61,400 nucleotides of DNA from JAGNZR01 sp051648365 (GTDB taxonomy: Bacteria > Fusobacteriota > Fusobacteriia > Fusobacteriales > Fusobacteriaceae), in contig JBOFEZ010000127.1 of NCBI GenBank assembly GCA_051648365.1, positions 1-61,400 on the forward strand, in the 5' to 3' direction. The notes below the pieces were generated by a model, which was given only the letters and a program-made list of their open reading frames with translations, searched no databases and was not told the origin of the DNA. Below, piece by piece: positions 40,070 to 48,947 of the stretch. Position 1 is the stretch's first letter; every line of letters begins with the position of its first letter. The translations under genes and the position numbers were made by a program.

Positions 40070-41113
40070 ATGAATATCAAACTTAAAAAAAATAGCTTTA
40101 AATTTTTGATAGGGACACTTATTTTACTATTGGTATCTCTTTCCACAATCTCAATACTTATAGGCTCTGTTCAGCTAAATCCTTTCACCATCTGGAAAAT
40201 CATTTTAAATAAAATTTTCTCTAAAGATATATTCGAAGTCGATTGGAAAAAAAATATAGAAGTTATAGTTTGGAATTTAAGAATGCCAAGGGTGCTTATG
40301 GGAATTATCGTTGGAGCTTCCCTGTCTTTAGCAGGGATACTTATGCAGGCTCTCACAAAAAATACACTGGCAGACCCTTATATTTTAGGAATATCTTCTG
40401 GAGCAAGTACCGGAGCTATTCTTGTTATAATTTTAGGAGGAGCCGGAATTTTTTCTGTTCCTTTAGGAGCTTTTACTTTGGGGCTTTTAACTTCTTTTCT
40501 TGTCTTCTATAATTCCAGTAGAGAAAATTTTTCGACTTCAAAATTGGTGCTTACCGGAATAGCTGTATCCTCTTTTTTCTCGGGGATTACTACTTTTTTG
40601 ATTGTTGGTGCATCAAAAGAATCTGAGGTTAAAAGCGTCTTATTCTGGATGACGGGAAGTTTATCTGGGAGCAATTGGAGTTCTGTAGGAGTATCTTCTG
40701 TGGCACTTCTTATCTCTTCAGTCATCATCTATTCCATGCATAGAGAATTGGATATTATCATGACAGGAGATGAGGTAGCCGAAACTCTCGGAGTGAATGT
40801 AGCGAGACTAAGACTTATAATAGTTGTAGTTGCATCTCTGCTTTCAAGTTTTATTGTGGCTAATACTGGAATAATCGGATTTGTAGGTCTGGTCATACCA
40901 CATATAGGAAGAGGAATTGTCGGTGCCAAGCATAAGAGATTAATAATTTTTTCTATTCTCATAGGAGGCATCTTTCTTTTGATTACTGACTGCATAGCGA
41001 GAGTCTTATTAAAAGGTCAGGAAGTTCCTCTAGGAGTTATAACATCAATGATAGGAGCTCCATTTTTTATGTGGCTAATTAAAAAAAGCTCTTATAGTTT
41101 TGGAGGAAATTAA
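40070..41113 (+). CDS. btuC: FecCD-family ABC permease, probable corrinoid importer (BtuC-like)
   Basis: 347 residues with about nine or ten hydrophobic segments. Conserved segments are R-M-P-R-V-L-M-G-I-I-V-G-A-S-L-S-L-A-G, L-A-D-P-Y-I-L-G-I-S-S-G-A and G-F-V-G-L-V-I-P-H-I. It forms the inner-membrane channel. It is divergent from the cobalamin operon and followed directly by the ATPase gene. Members of this family also import siderophores and haem, so the substrate is inferred from location only. Confidence 0.82.
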   Translation: MNIKLKKNSFKFLIGTLILLLVSLSTISILIGSVQLNPFTIWKIILNKIFSKDIFEVDWKKNIEVIVWNLRMPRVLMGIIVGASLSLAGILMQALTKNTLADPYILGISSGASTGAILVIILGGAGIFSVPLGAFTLGLLTSFLVFYNSSRENFSTSKLVLTGIAVSSFFSGITTFLIVGASKESEVKSVLFWMTGSLSGSNWSSVGVSSVALLISSVIIYSMHRELDIIMTGDEVAETLGVNVARLRLIIVVVASLLSSFIVANTGIIGFVGLVIPHIGRGIVGAKHKRLIIFSILIGGIFLLITDCIARVLLKGQEVPLGVITSMIGAPFFMWLIKKSSYSFGGN

Positions 41114-41869
41114 ATGTTGCAAATAGATGATTTATCTTATGAAATAGATTCAAAGCAAATTTTAAACAGAATAAATCTGAGTATCCATAAGGGGAAATTT
41201 GTAGGTCTCATAGGTGCAAACGGCTGTGGAAAAAGTACTCTTCTTAAAAATATCTACGGTAACGTAAAGCCTAAAAACAGCAAGGTTTTATTGGAAGGGG
41301 AGAATATAGCTGGCATCGAACGTAAAAAACTTGCTAAAAAATTATCAGTTTTAACACAAAGTCAGCAGATAGATTTTGATTTTACAGTTGAAAACATTGT
41401 CGATATGGGTAGATATTCCCATAATACACTTTTTTCTAAGGATAAAAATCAAAACATCGAGATAGTAAAAAAATCCTTGAAAGATGTGGGCATGTTGGAT
41501 ATGAAAGACAAAAGTTTTTCAACTCTTTCAGGAGGAGAGAAGCAGAGAGTTCTTATCGCTCGAGCTTTTGCACAAGAAACAGATTTTTTGATTTTGGATG
41601 AACCTACCAATCATCTGGATATAAAATATCAGATTCAGATAATGGATATAATAAAAAGTCAGAAAAAAACTGTTCTAGCGGTGATACATGATATGAATAT
41701 GGCCAGCAGTTACTGTGACCATATAATCGCTTTAAAAGATGGAAAGATTGTAGCAGAAGGCTCACCTTCACAAATTTTTACAAGTGAAAATATCCAAAAT
41801 ATTTTTGGTATAAAATCCCATATCATAGAGCACCCGATTAAAAAGACACCTTTTATCATATATTTATAG
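41114..41869 (+). CDS. btuD: ABC transporter ATPase (BtuD-like)
   Basis: 251 residues. Walker A is G-A-N-G-C-G-K-S-T, the signature is L-S-G-G-E-K-Q-R and Walker B is F-L-I-L-D-E-P-T-N-H-L-D, with the switch His in V-I-H-D-M-N. It begins directly after the permease stop codon (TAA ATG) and powers the importer. Confidence 0.88.
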   Translation: MLQIDDLSYEIDSKQILNRINLSIHKGKFVGLIGANGCGKSTLLKNIYGNVKPKNSKVLLEGENIAGIERKKLAKKLSVLTQSQQIDFDFTVENIVDMGRYSHNTLFSKDKNQNIEIVKKSLKDVGMLDMKDKSFSTLSGGEKQRVLIARAFAQETDFLILDEPTNHLDIKYQIQIMDIIKSQKKTVLAVIHDMNMASSYCDHIIALKDGKIVAEGSPSQIFTSENIQNIFGIKSHIIEHPIKKTPFIIYL

Positions 41870-41879
41870 GAGATCAATT

Positions 41880-42737
41880 ATGAAAAATAACCTTATAGTT
41901 TTATTTTTACTACTATTCAACATCCATGTTTTTGGAGAAAGTTCGGTTCCTAAAAGAGCTGTATCAACAGCTCAGTTTACAACAGAAATTCTTCTGGCTA
42001 TTGGAGCCGAAAAGCAGATGATAGGAACGGCTTATCTGGATGATGAGATACTTCCCGAATTAAAAGAAAGTTATGACAGAGTTCCGGTTTTGTCTAAGAC
42101 CGCTCCTTCGAAAGAATATTTCTACGAACAAAATCCGGATTTTTTAACTGGATGGAATTCCATATTTACATCTAAAGGATTAGGCTCAAGGGAGGAATTG
42201 GAGGGAAATGGAGTCCAGGTCTATTTTATGAAATCTCAAAATTCTAATAAAATTGAGGATGTATATAGTGATATCTTAACTCTTGGTAAAATTTTTGATT
42301 TAGAAAAAAATTCTAATGCAATTGTAGAGAATATGAAATCTGAATTCCAAAAAGTGAAGTCTTTGCTTCTGAAGGAGCAGGTAAAAGTTTTTGCATATGA
42401 CTCTGGAGAAAATGCTCCCTTTATTGTAGGAGGAACAGGAATAGGGAATACTCTTATAGAGATGGCTGGAGGTACTAATATATTCAAGGATACAGCAGGA
42501 AGTTTTGTCAATGGAAACTGGGAAGAGATTCTATTTCAAGACCCAGATTATATTATTATTGTAAATTACGGTAAGACATCTTATAAGGATAAGGTAAATT
42601 TTTTAAAAACAAAATCACCTTTAAAAGATCTTGAAGCTGTCCGTGAAAACAGATTTATAAAAGTTAATTTAAGCGAACTTTCACCGGGAATAAGAAATCT
42701 AAATACAGTGAAATACCTCTTTAAAAAGTTTCAATAA
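41880..42737 (+). CDS. btuF: Periplasmic corrinoid/metal-chelate-binding protein (BtuF-like)
   Basis: 285 residues. A signal peptide (1-19) with no lipobox is followed by a class III binding-protein fold. Features are S-T-A-Q-F-T-T-E-I-L-L-A-I-G-A near the start, P-D-F-L-T-G-W, the long connecting helix and G-G-T-N-I-F-K-D. It delivers the ligand to the permease. Spacing to the ATPase gene is 10 bp. The corrinoid ligand is inferred from the neighbouring cbi operon. Confidence 0.8.
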   Translation: MKNNLIVLFLLLFNIHVFGESSVPKRAVSTAQFTTEILLAIGAEKQMIGTAYLDDEILPELKESYDRVPVLSKTAPSKEYFYEQNPDFLTGWNSIFTSKGLGSREELEGNGVQVYFMKSQNSNKIEDVYSDILTLGKIFDLEKNSNAIVENMKSEFQKVKSLLLKEQVKVFAYDSGENAPFIVGGTGIGNTLIEMAGGTNIFKDTAGSFVNGNWEEILFQDPDYIIIVNYGKTSYKDKVNFLKTKSPLKDLEAVRENRFIKVNLSELSPGIRNLNTVKYLFKKFQ

Positions 42738-42749
42738 TTTTATTCTAAG

Positions 42750-42792
42750 AAAAAACCGCATGGACTACCTTTAGTCCGTGCGGTTTTTTTAT
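42750..42792. terminator. Bidirectional terminator between btuF and nagA
   Basis: An 18-bp stem (42750-42767 with 42772-42789, G-U pair included) with A and T flanks serves both convergent operons. Confidence 0.92.
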
Positions 42793-42794
42793 AC

Positions 42795-43943
42795 CTAACT
42801 ATTTTTTACGATTTTTCCTTTAGCTATTACTTCAAGAAGTTCCAGCTTTTCATCCAGTAGAACTATGTCTGCAAAATATCCTGGCTGAAGTCTTCCATAT
42901 CTGTCATCGACTTTTATAGCTTTTGCCGGATAGAGAGTAGCCATCTTAACTGCCTCTTCCAGTCTGATATTGGCATGTCTTACTAGATTCTGCACTCCTC
43001 CTATCATTGTAAGAGCCGAACCTCCAAGAGTCCCATCTTCTCCAAAACATTTTCCATCTTTATGATAGACCTTGCTTCCTTCAAAATAGAAGTATTCCAT
43101 ATCTGTTCCTGCTGGAGCCACTGCATCTGTAACTAGGAAAAGTCTCTCTCCCATAAGTCTGTGTGCCATCTCGATAGCAGCATAGTCACAGTGGAAACCG
43201 TCAGCTATTATTCCAGCAGCTATATCCATATTCAGAACTGCACCTGCTGCTCCAGGTTCACGGTGAGTGAAAGAACTCATACCGTTATAGAGATGGGTAG
43301 CCATAGAAATTCCAAATATTTTCTTCTCTTCCACCTGTTTGTATGTGGCGTTGGTATGTCCAAGTGCCACTCTTATACCACTTTCTGCCAGCTTAGAGAT
43401 ATACTCTCCACTTATATTTTCAGGAGCCACAGTAATTATTTTTACCAGTTCTCCTCCAGCATGAGTAATCTCCTTCAGCATATTTTCGTCCATTTTTCTT
43501 ATAAACTTGGGATTATGGATTCCTTTTTTCTCCAGAGAGATAAAAGGTCCCTCTATATGAAGTCCAAGAACTCCATTTTCTTCTCTGTTATGGTAGTCTT
43601 TCATAAGATTCAGAGCAGACTGAATATTTTCATCACTTGTTGTTATAAGAGTGGGAGTAAAAGATGTACATCCGTATTTTAGATTTGTTTTATGCATAAC
43701 CTCTAAAGTTTTTTGAGTTATAGAATCATTGAGAAGAACTCCTCCACATCCATTGAGCTGAAGATCCATAAATCCAGGAGTTACATATCCTCCCTGGGCA
43801 TCTAGAATTTCAATATCTCCATATCTCTCTTGAAGTTTTTCCTCTTCAACAATATTTAGGATTTTGTTCCCTTCGATTATCAGAGATTTTCCAGTTTGAA
43901 ATCTTTCCCCGTCAAAAATTTTTCCATTCCTTATTGCGTACAT
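42795..43943 (-). CDS. nagA: N-acetylglucosamine-6-phosphate deacetylase NagA
   Basis: 382 residues. Amidohydrolase features are G-F-M-D-L-Q-L-N-G-C-G-G, H-I-E-G-P-F-I-S (metal Glu), A-L-G-H-T-N-A (His), H-L-Y-N-G-M and L-V-T-D-A-V-A-P-A-G (catalytic Asp). It removes acetate from GlcNAc-6-P, feeding NagB. It lies 13 bp after nagB in the same operon. Confidence 0.94.
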   Translation of the reverse strand: MYAIRNGKIFDGERFQTGKSLIIEGNKILNIVEEEKLQERYGDIEILDAQGGYVTPGFMDLQLNGCGGVLLNDSITQKTLEVMHKTNLKYGCTSFTPTLITTSDENIQSALNLMKDYHNREENGVLGLHIEGPFISLEKKGIHNPKFIRKMDENMLKEITHAGGELVKIITVAPENISGEYISKLAESGIRVALGHTNATYKQVEEKKIFGISMATHLYNGMSSFTHREPGAAGAVLNMDIAAGIIADGFHCDYAAIEMAHRLMGERLFLVTDAVAPAGTDMEYFYFEGSKVYHKDGKCFGEDGTLGGSALTMIGGVQNLVRHANIRLEEAVKMATLYPAKAIKVDDRYGRLQPGYFADIVLLDEKLELLEVIAKGKIVKNS

Positions 43944-43956
43944 AAAAACCTCCTAT

Positions 43957-44787
43957 CTATTTCCCTACTCTTGCATAAAGTTCTGCCATAAGTTTTTCAG
44001 AATCCAAATATTTCTGCTCAATATCCTTGAAGTATCTGTATGTTCCTACTTTAATTTCTGCACAAGCAGCTTCGTCAGAAACTATTATACCTTTTCTATG
44101 AAGTTGAAGAGCTGAAATTGTCCACATGTGATTAACTCCCTCTTCGATAGCTTGACGAAGAGCTCTAGATTTATTATGTCCGTTTACCATGATAAGAACC
44201 TCTTCAGCAGCCAAGATAGTTCCAACTCCCACCGTAAGAGAAAGCTTTGGAACCGCTTCTAAATCTCCACCGAAGAATCTTGCATTGGCAATGATTGTAT
44301 CCATAGTAAGTTCCTTATCTCTTGTTTTTGAAGCCAGAGAAGATCCAGGTTCATTGAAAGCTATATGTCCGTCAGGACCTATCCCTCCAAGGAAAAGATG
44401 TATTCCTCCAACTGAGGCAATCTTATCCTCATATCTCTCACATTCAGCAGTATAATCTTCTGCCATTCCGTTTAGAATATTTATATTTTCAGGTCTGATA
44501 TCTATATGTCTAAAGAAATTCTCATGCATATAGTAGTGGTAACTCTGATCGTTGTCAGGACTAAGTCCTACATACTCATCCATATTGAATGTAATTACAT
44601 TTTTAAAAGATATTACTCCATCTTTGCAGAACTGTATCAGTCTTTTATACATTGCAAGTGGTGTTCCTCCTGTCGGCAGTCCAAGTACAAAAGGTTTTTC
44701 AGGTGTAGGATTGAAATCTAAAATTTTATTCGCCACATAGATTGCAGCCCAGTCCTGTATTGATTTTTCTGTGATTATTACTCTCAT
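43957..44787 (-). CDS. nagB: Glucosamine-6-phosphate deaminase NagB
   Basis: 276 residues. V-L-G-L-P-T-G-G-T-P-L-A-M-Y, F-N-M-D-E-Y-V-G-L (catalytic Asp), G-G-I-G-P-D-G-H-I-A-F-N-E-P and the substrate loop T-R are all present. It converts glucosamine-6-P to fructose-6-P and ammonia. It sits between the regulator and nagA, giving an amino-sugar catabolic unit. Confidence 0.95.
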   Translation of the reverse strand: MRVIITEKSIQDWAAIYVANKILDFNPTPEKPFVLGLPTGGTPLAMYKRLIQFCKDGVISFKNVITFNMDEYVGLSPDNDQSYHYYMHENFFRHIDIRPENINILNGMAEDYTAECERYEDKIASVGGIHLFLGGIGPDGHIAFNEPGSSLASKTRDKELTMDTIIANARFFGGDLEAVPKLSLTVGVGTILAAEEVLIMVNGHNKSRALRQAIEEGVNHMWTISALQLHRKGIIVSDEAACAEIKVGTYRYFKDIEQKYLDSEKLMAELYARVGK

Positions 44788-44826
44788 CGTTTTCCCCCCA
44801 AAGTTTATATTAAAAAAATTTATTTA

Positions 44827-45681
44827 TTAAACAAGCTTCATGTCTTCAGTCATCTGAAAAGCATTATCTAGAAATTTTTCTGCTAGTTTTCTGTCATCCA
44901 ATATAAGTTTTACATATATTATATCCAGAAGAGAAAGCTGTGCTATTCTATGGGTAAAAGTAGAAGTCATAGCACTTGAATCCGAAACAGTCCAGAGATA
45001 TATATCTGAAATTGATTTTATGGGGTTGTTTGCCATATTTGTCAGAGAGATAATCTCTACCCCTCTTCCACGGAGTTTTTTTGTTATAGTATATGTGTCC
45101 AAAGTTTTTCCGCTCTGGGATATAACAAAGGCCACATCTCTATCATCCATTCCTGAAACATGAAGCATCTGTATATGTTGATCAAATTCAAAAATAGCAT
45201 CAAAACCTATTTCTAATAATTTAGATTGGAAATATTTTCCTATGACAGCCGAGGATCCTGCACCGATAACCAAAATTTTTCTGGCTCCTTTCAAGGCATC
45301 TACTGCTTGTTCTATATTTTTCAAATTAATTGTTTTTAAAGTTTTTTCAAGAGAGCTTATGTTTCTTCTAAGAAGTTTTTCTGCGATATCAGCAGTCCTG
45401 TCATCTATTTTAATCTCTTTATCTATAAGTTCTAATTTCTCATCTGAAGCTTCACCTTTTATAGCTTCCGCCAGAGAGATTTTAAATTCAGGAAAACCTG
45501 AAAATCCCATTTTTTTTGCAAATCTCACAATAGATGCCTGACTTACCCCGGAGCTTTCAGCTAGCTCATAGGTATTGATAAGTCTTATCTTAGAGAGATT
45601 ATCGTTTATATAATCTGCTATTTTTTCATCTGTTTTTGAGAAATTCTCTCTCATCTCTTTTAATTTTATAAGTGTACTCAT
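44827..45681 (-). CDS. RpiR/MurR-family transcriptional regulator
   Basis: 284 residues. An N-terminal helix-turn-helix (Y-E-L-A-E-S-S-G-V-S-Q-A-S-I-V-R-F-A-K-K-M-G-F) is followed by a SIS sugar-phosphate-binding domain from about 125 (I-L-V-I-G-A-G-S-S-A-V and V-A-F-V-I-S-Q-S-G-K-T). It probably senses an amino-sugar phosphate and controls nagB-nagA downstream. Its start overlaps the upstream radical-SAM stop (ATGA). Confidence 0.87.
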   Translation of the reverse strand: MSTLIKLKEMRENFSKTDEKIADYINDNLSKIRLINTYELAESSGVSQASIVRFAKKMGFSGFPEFKISLAEAIKGEASDEKLELIDKEIKIDDRTADIAEKLLRRNISSLEKTLKTINLKNIEQAVDALKGARKILVIGAGSSAVIGKYFQSKLLEIGFDAIFEFDQHIQMLHVSGMDDRDVAFVISQSGKTLDTYTITKKLRGRGVEIISLTNMANNPIKSISDIYLWTVSDSSAMTSTFTHRIAQLSLLDIIYVKLILDDRKLAEKFLDNAFQMTEDMKLV

Positions 45682-46604
45682 ATACCCGCCTCAAATTTTT
45701 TTCCTTGAAAGCTACCTCTTCTTTTGAGTTCTTTCTCTATACTGTTGAGAACATTTATTTTGTTACTGCTCCATAGAGGTTCTAGAAGTTGTTCTTTGTC
45801 GCAATCCCCTGTAAGTCTGTGTATAACAATATCTCTGGGGATATTTTCAAGAATATCTACAACTCTCTCTACATAGGTCTCTAGAGAGATGGAATGATAT
45901 CCATTTTCTCGGAACTCTTTCTCCAGTCTGCTGTTTTTCATAACATAGAGGCTGTGAATCTTTATCCCCCATGTTCCACACTCTACAGCAAATTTTGCTG
46001 TTTCCGATGAATCTTTCTCATCTCCGTAAGGAAGCCCTACTATTATATGGGTAACAAATTTTATCTCTCTTTTTTTTAATTCCTGGGCAGCTTTTTTATA
46101 AACCTCACCCTTATAACCTCGATTTATTTTTTCTCCTACCATATCATTCCAGCTTTGAAGCCCTAGCTCCAACCACATAAAATGATTCCTGTTTATCTCA
46201 GATAGAAGATCTAAAATATCCTCTCCCAAACAATCGGGTCTGGTAGCGATAGCAATACCCATAACTCTTGGATGTTTTAAAGCTTCGTAAAAAACTTTTT
46301 TCAAGTACTCTACATCCCCATATGTATTTGTAAAGTTTTGGAAATAAGCGATAACTTTTCCCTCGGGAAATTTTCTACTTATAAATTGGAGCTGATTATC
46401 TATCTGTTCATGGATAGATAATCTACTATCTTCGGTAAACTCTCCACTTCCTTTATCACTACAGAATATGCATCCGCCTTTCCCAACCTTTCCGTCTCTG
46501 TTGGGGCAATTCATACCTGCATCCAGACTCACTTTATATATTTTCTGTCCAAATTTATCGGTGAAACATTCACTAAGCGAATAATATCTACTACTCACAA
46601 ACAT
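45678..46604 (-). CDS. yhcC: YhcC-type (TIGR01212) radical-SAM protein
   Basis: 308 residues from ATG 46604, immediately preceded by a GAGGAGGTG site; a start at 46631 would be upstream of it. Cysteines C-P-N-R-D-G...G-G-C-I-F-C give the radical-SAM cluster. V-I-A-Y-F-Q-N-F-T-N-T-Y and W-L-E-L-G-L-Q-S are typical of this group. The function is not established. It is translationally coupled to the RpiR-type gene. Confidence 0.85.
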   Translation of the reverse strand: MFVSSRYYSLSECFTDKFGQKIYKVSLDAGMNCPNRDGKVGKGGCIFCSDKGSGEFTEDSRLSIHEQIDNQLQFISRKFPEGKVIAYFQNFTNTYGDVEYLKKVFYEALKHPRVMGIAIATRPDCLGEDILDLLSEINRNHFMWLELGLQSWNDMVGEKINRGYKGEVYKKAAQELKKREIKFVTHIIVGLPYGDEKDSSETAKFAVECGTWGIKIHSLYVMKNSRLEKEFRENGYHSISLETYVERVVDILENIPRDIVIHRLTGDCDKEQLLEPLWSSNKINVLNSIEKELKRRGSFQGKKFEAGI

Positions 46605-46675
46605 TACACCTCCTCTAAGAATCAACATCATTATACACTATGAATTAAAAAATCACAAGAAAAAACCCTACTTTT

Positions 46676-47140
46676 TCAAGTAAGGTTTCTTTTTTCATGT
46701 TCCAGAAGCCACTGTTTTTTATCCAGTCCTCCCCCATATCCTGTTAGGGTATTATTGCTCCCTATTACTCTATGGCAAGGGACAACTATATTCAATATAT
46801 TTTTTCCGTTGGCTCCACCAACTGCTCTACACCCCTTAGGGTTCCCTATCCGGATAGCTTGTTCCTTGTAGGAGATAGTCTCTCCATAAGGAATATTGCA
46901 CAACTCTTTCCATGCTTTGTTCTGAAACTCTGTTCCATTCAGTTGTATAGGAAGATTGAAACTATCAAGTTTCCCTTCGAAGTAGAGAGCGAACTGTCTA
47001 ACTGCCTCCTCCATTAAAGGATTTGTTCTCTCTGTTTCAGTCCGTTTTTCCAGGAAGAGAGCAGATATAAGATAGTCGTCATCTCCTCTCAACTCCAGAA
47101 TTCCAATTGGAGTATCCAGATAGGCCAAATATTTATTCAT
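46676..47140 (-). CDS. ogt: Methylated-DNA-protein cysteine methyltransferase
   Basis: 154 residues, the usual Ogt size. The active-site motif is I-V-P-C-H-R-V-I-G, with G-G-A-N-G-K-N before it and G-Y-G-G-G-L-D-K-K-Q-W-L-L after. It repairs O6-alkylguanine by self-alkylation of the Cys. It overlaps the upstream DUF1846 gene by 8 bp. Confidence 0.93.
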   Translation of the reverse strand: MNKYLAYLDTPIGILELRGDDDYLISALFLEKRTETERTNPLMEEAVRQFALYFEGKLDSFNLPIQLNGTEFQNKAWKELCNIPYGETISYKEQAIRIGNPKGCRAVGGANGKNILNIVVPCHRVIGSNNTLTGYGGGLDKKQWLLEHEKRNLT

Positions 47141-48641
47141 TGTAATATAGGTTCTCAGTAGGGAACTCAGGATCGCAAGTTATATCTATTCCCAACTTTC
47201 TGAAAGTCTGCTCATCATTTTTCCCAAGAATTGTCGTAGAGTGAGCCTGTGAACCTTTCAGAAGAGAAAGTTTTGCCATGGCTGCATGGGCCATAGGATT
47301 TGTAGCTGCACAGATAGAAAGAGCTATAAGTATCTCTTCTGAATCTAAAGACTTAACTTTATTCTTAAAAGTCTGAGATTTAAGTTTAAGGATAGGATCT
47401 AAAATAACTGGAGATATCAGATGCATCTCGTCATTTATTCCTGCTAGAATTTTAATGGCATTTAGAATAGCTGCAGAAGGAGCATCCATTATATCTGAGT
47501 GTTTTCCAGTAACCATTGTTCCATTAGGAAGTTCTAGAGCCAGTGAAGAGTGAATTTCACAGTTATGTGAAGAGTTTTTTACTTTCTGAAGATTTTTACG
47601 GGCAACTTCTACTACTTTTCTGTCTCCTTCGTCTAATCCAAGATCATTCATTATTCTAAAAGAAAGATCGAGTGCTTCTTTGTCTATATATCCTTTTTTA
47701 TGCTCACATGCAGTCTTGAAATATCTTCTGATAATTTCCTGCTCAGAGGCATATCTCACTACTTCGTCATTGGTGATTCCGAATCCCACACGGTTAACTC
47801 CCATATCAGTAGGAGATTTATACATAGATTCTTTACCAGTTATTTTTTCTATTATTTTTTTCAGAAGAGGGAAGGCCTCTATATCACGGTTATAGTTTAC
47901 TGCTACCTCGTTGTAGGCTTCAAGATGGAAAGGATCAATCATATTTACATCTCTTAGGTCTACAGTCGCTGACTCATAAGCTATATTCAGTGGGTGCTTT
48001 AGAGGCACATTCCATACAGGGAAAGTCTCAAATTTAGAGTATCCAGCTGTTGTTCCTCTTTTTGACTCATGGTAAAGTTGGCTCAGACAAGTACCAAGTT
48101 TTCCGCTTCCAGGTCCAGGAGCTGTTACAACAACAATAGGTTTTGTAGTTTCAATATATGGATTTTTTCCGTATCCCTCATCGCTTACTATTGTGTCGAT
48201 ATCATGTGGATATCCTGTTGTAGATTTATGCTTATATACCTTTATACCTCTCTGCTCTAGTTTATTTATAAAGACCTTTGTAGCAGGTTGTGAGTTATAT
48301 CTTGTTATTACAACACTGTTGACCTCTAATTCGTATTCTCTCAGGTCATCTATAAGTCTAAGTACATCCATATCATAAGTTATTCCGAAATCTCCACGAA
48401 TCTTGTTTCTTTCGATATCTCCCGAATATACACAGATAACTACTTCTACCTTCTCTTTTAACTTGTGTAAAAGTTTTATTTTAGCATTTTCATCAAATCC
48501 TGGCAGAACTCTTTTGGCATGAAGGTCAAAAAGTAATTTACCTCCGAACTCCAGATAAAGTTTATCAAAATTATTTACTCTTTCCAGTATATACTTTGAC
48601 TGTTCCTCAAGATATTTGTTGTGATCAAAACCGATTTTCAT
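47133..48641 (-). CDS. DUF1846 family protein
   Basis: 502 residues from ATG 48641, preceded by AGGAGGAG; the frame is open to 48674 but without a better site. The opening K-I-G-F-D-H-N-K-Y-L-E-E-Q-S and the P-loop-like V-V-T-A-P-G-P-G-S-G-K-L-G-T-C (about 185-199) match the DUF1846 family. T-G-Y-P-H-D-I-D-T-I-V-S-D-E-G-Y-G and H-S-S-L-A-L-E-L-P-N-G are other conserved blocks. The biochemical role is unknown. The 5' leader carries an attenuator-like terminator, so expression is probably regulated. Confidence 0.88.
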   Translation of the reverse strand: MKIGFDHNKYLEEQSKYILERVNNFDKLYLEFGGKLLFDLHAKRVLPGFDENAKIKLLHKLKEKVEVVICVYSGDIERNKIRGDFGITYDMDVLRLIDDLREYELEVNSVVITRYNSQPATKVFINKLEQRGIKVYKHKSTTGYPHDIDTIVSDEGYGKNPYIETTKPIVVVTAPGPGSGKLGTCLSQLYHESKRGTTAGYSKFETFPVWNVPLKHPLNIAYESATVDLRDVNMIDPFHLEAYNEVAVNYNRDIEAFPLLKKIIEKITGKESMYKSPTDMGVNRVGFGITNDEVVRYASEQEIIRRYFKTACEHKKGYIDKEALDLSFRIMNDLGLDEGDRKVVEVARKNLQKVKNSSHNCEIHSSLALELPNGTMVTGKHSDIMDAPSAAILNAIKILAGINDEMHLISPVILDPILKLKSQTFKNKVKSLDSEEILIALSICAATNPMAHAAMAKLSLLKGSQAHSTTILGKNDEQTFRKLGIDITCDPEFPTENLYYNE

Positions 48642-48672
48642 AATTGCTCTCCTCCTAATAAATTTTTTAAAC

Positions 48673-48698
48673 AAAAAAAGGCGAAAAAAAAAATCGCC
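48673..48698 (-). terminator. Attenuator-like terminator in the DUF1846 leader
   Basis: On the minus strand GGCGA, a T-rich loop, TCGCC, then seven T. It lies about 32 nt before the DUF1846 ATG and downstream of a promoter at 48799-48827, so it is within the leader rather than after a gene. Confidence 0.65.
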
Positions 48699-48798
48699 CC
48701 GCTCTCAGTAAGATATTATGAGAATTTTTTATTTAATACTAAGGAATCCCCTTAGAATAATAATGCTATATTAAAATATAATTTTTTACATCATTAAA

Positions 48799-48827
48799 AT
48801 TATACTACGGAGAATAAATTTTGGCAA
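48799..48827 (-). promoter_or_regulatory. Promoter of the DUF1846 leader
   Basis: Minus strand: TTGCCA, a 17-bp spacer, TATAAT. The predicted start is near 48792, giving about 150 nt of untranslated leader. Confidence 0.7.
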
Positions 48828-48947
48828 GAGGATTTTTGAGAAAATTTTATTCTTTCCTTAAAAAATTGATTTTAATATTGTAGACTAATAGATTTAATGA
48901 TAAAATATCCTAATAAGTTCAACATATAAAATGAAGGAGTGTTTCTA

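Noticed and set aside
43161..43682. Plus-strand 173-residue ORF opposite nagA
   Set aside because: It is a shadow of the conserved NagA frame with low-complexity composition and no start signals.
48673..48792. T-box or thiamine riboswitch in the DUF1846 leader
   Set aside because: The T-box core (GGTGG-ACCGCG type) is absent. The CTGAGA string is present without the other thiamine-aptamer blocks.
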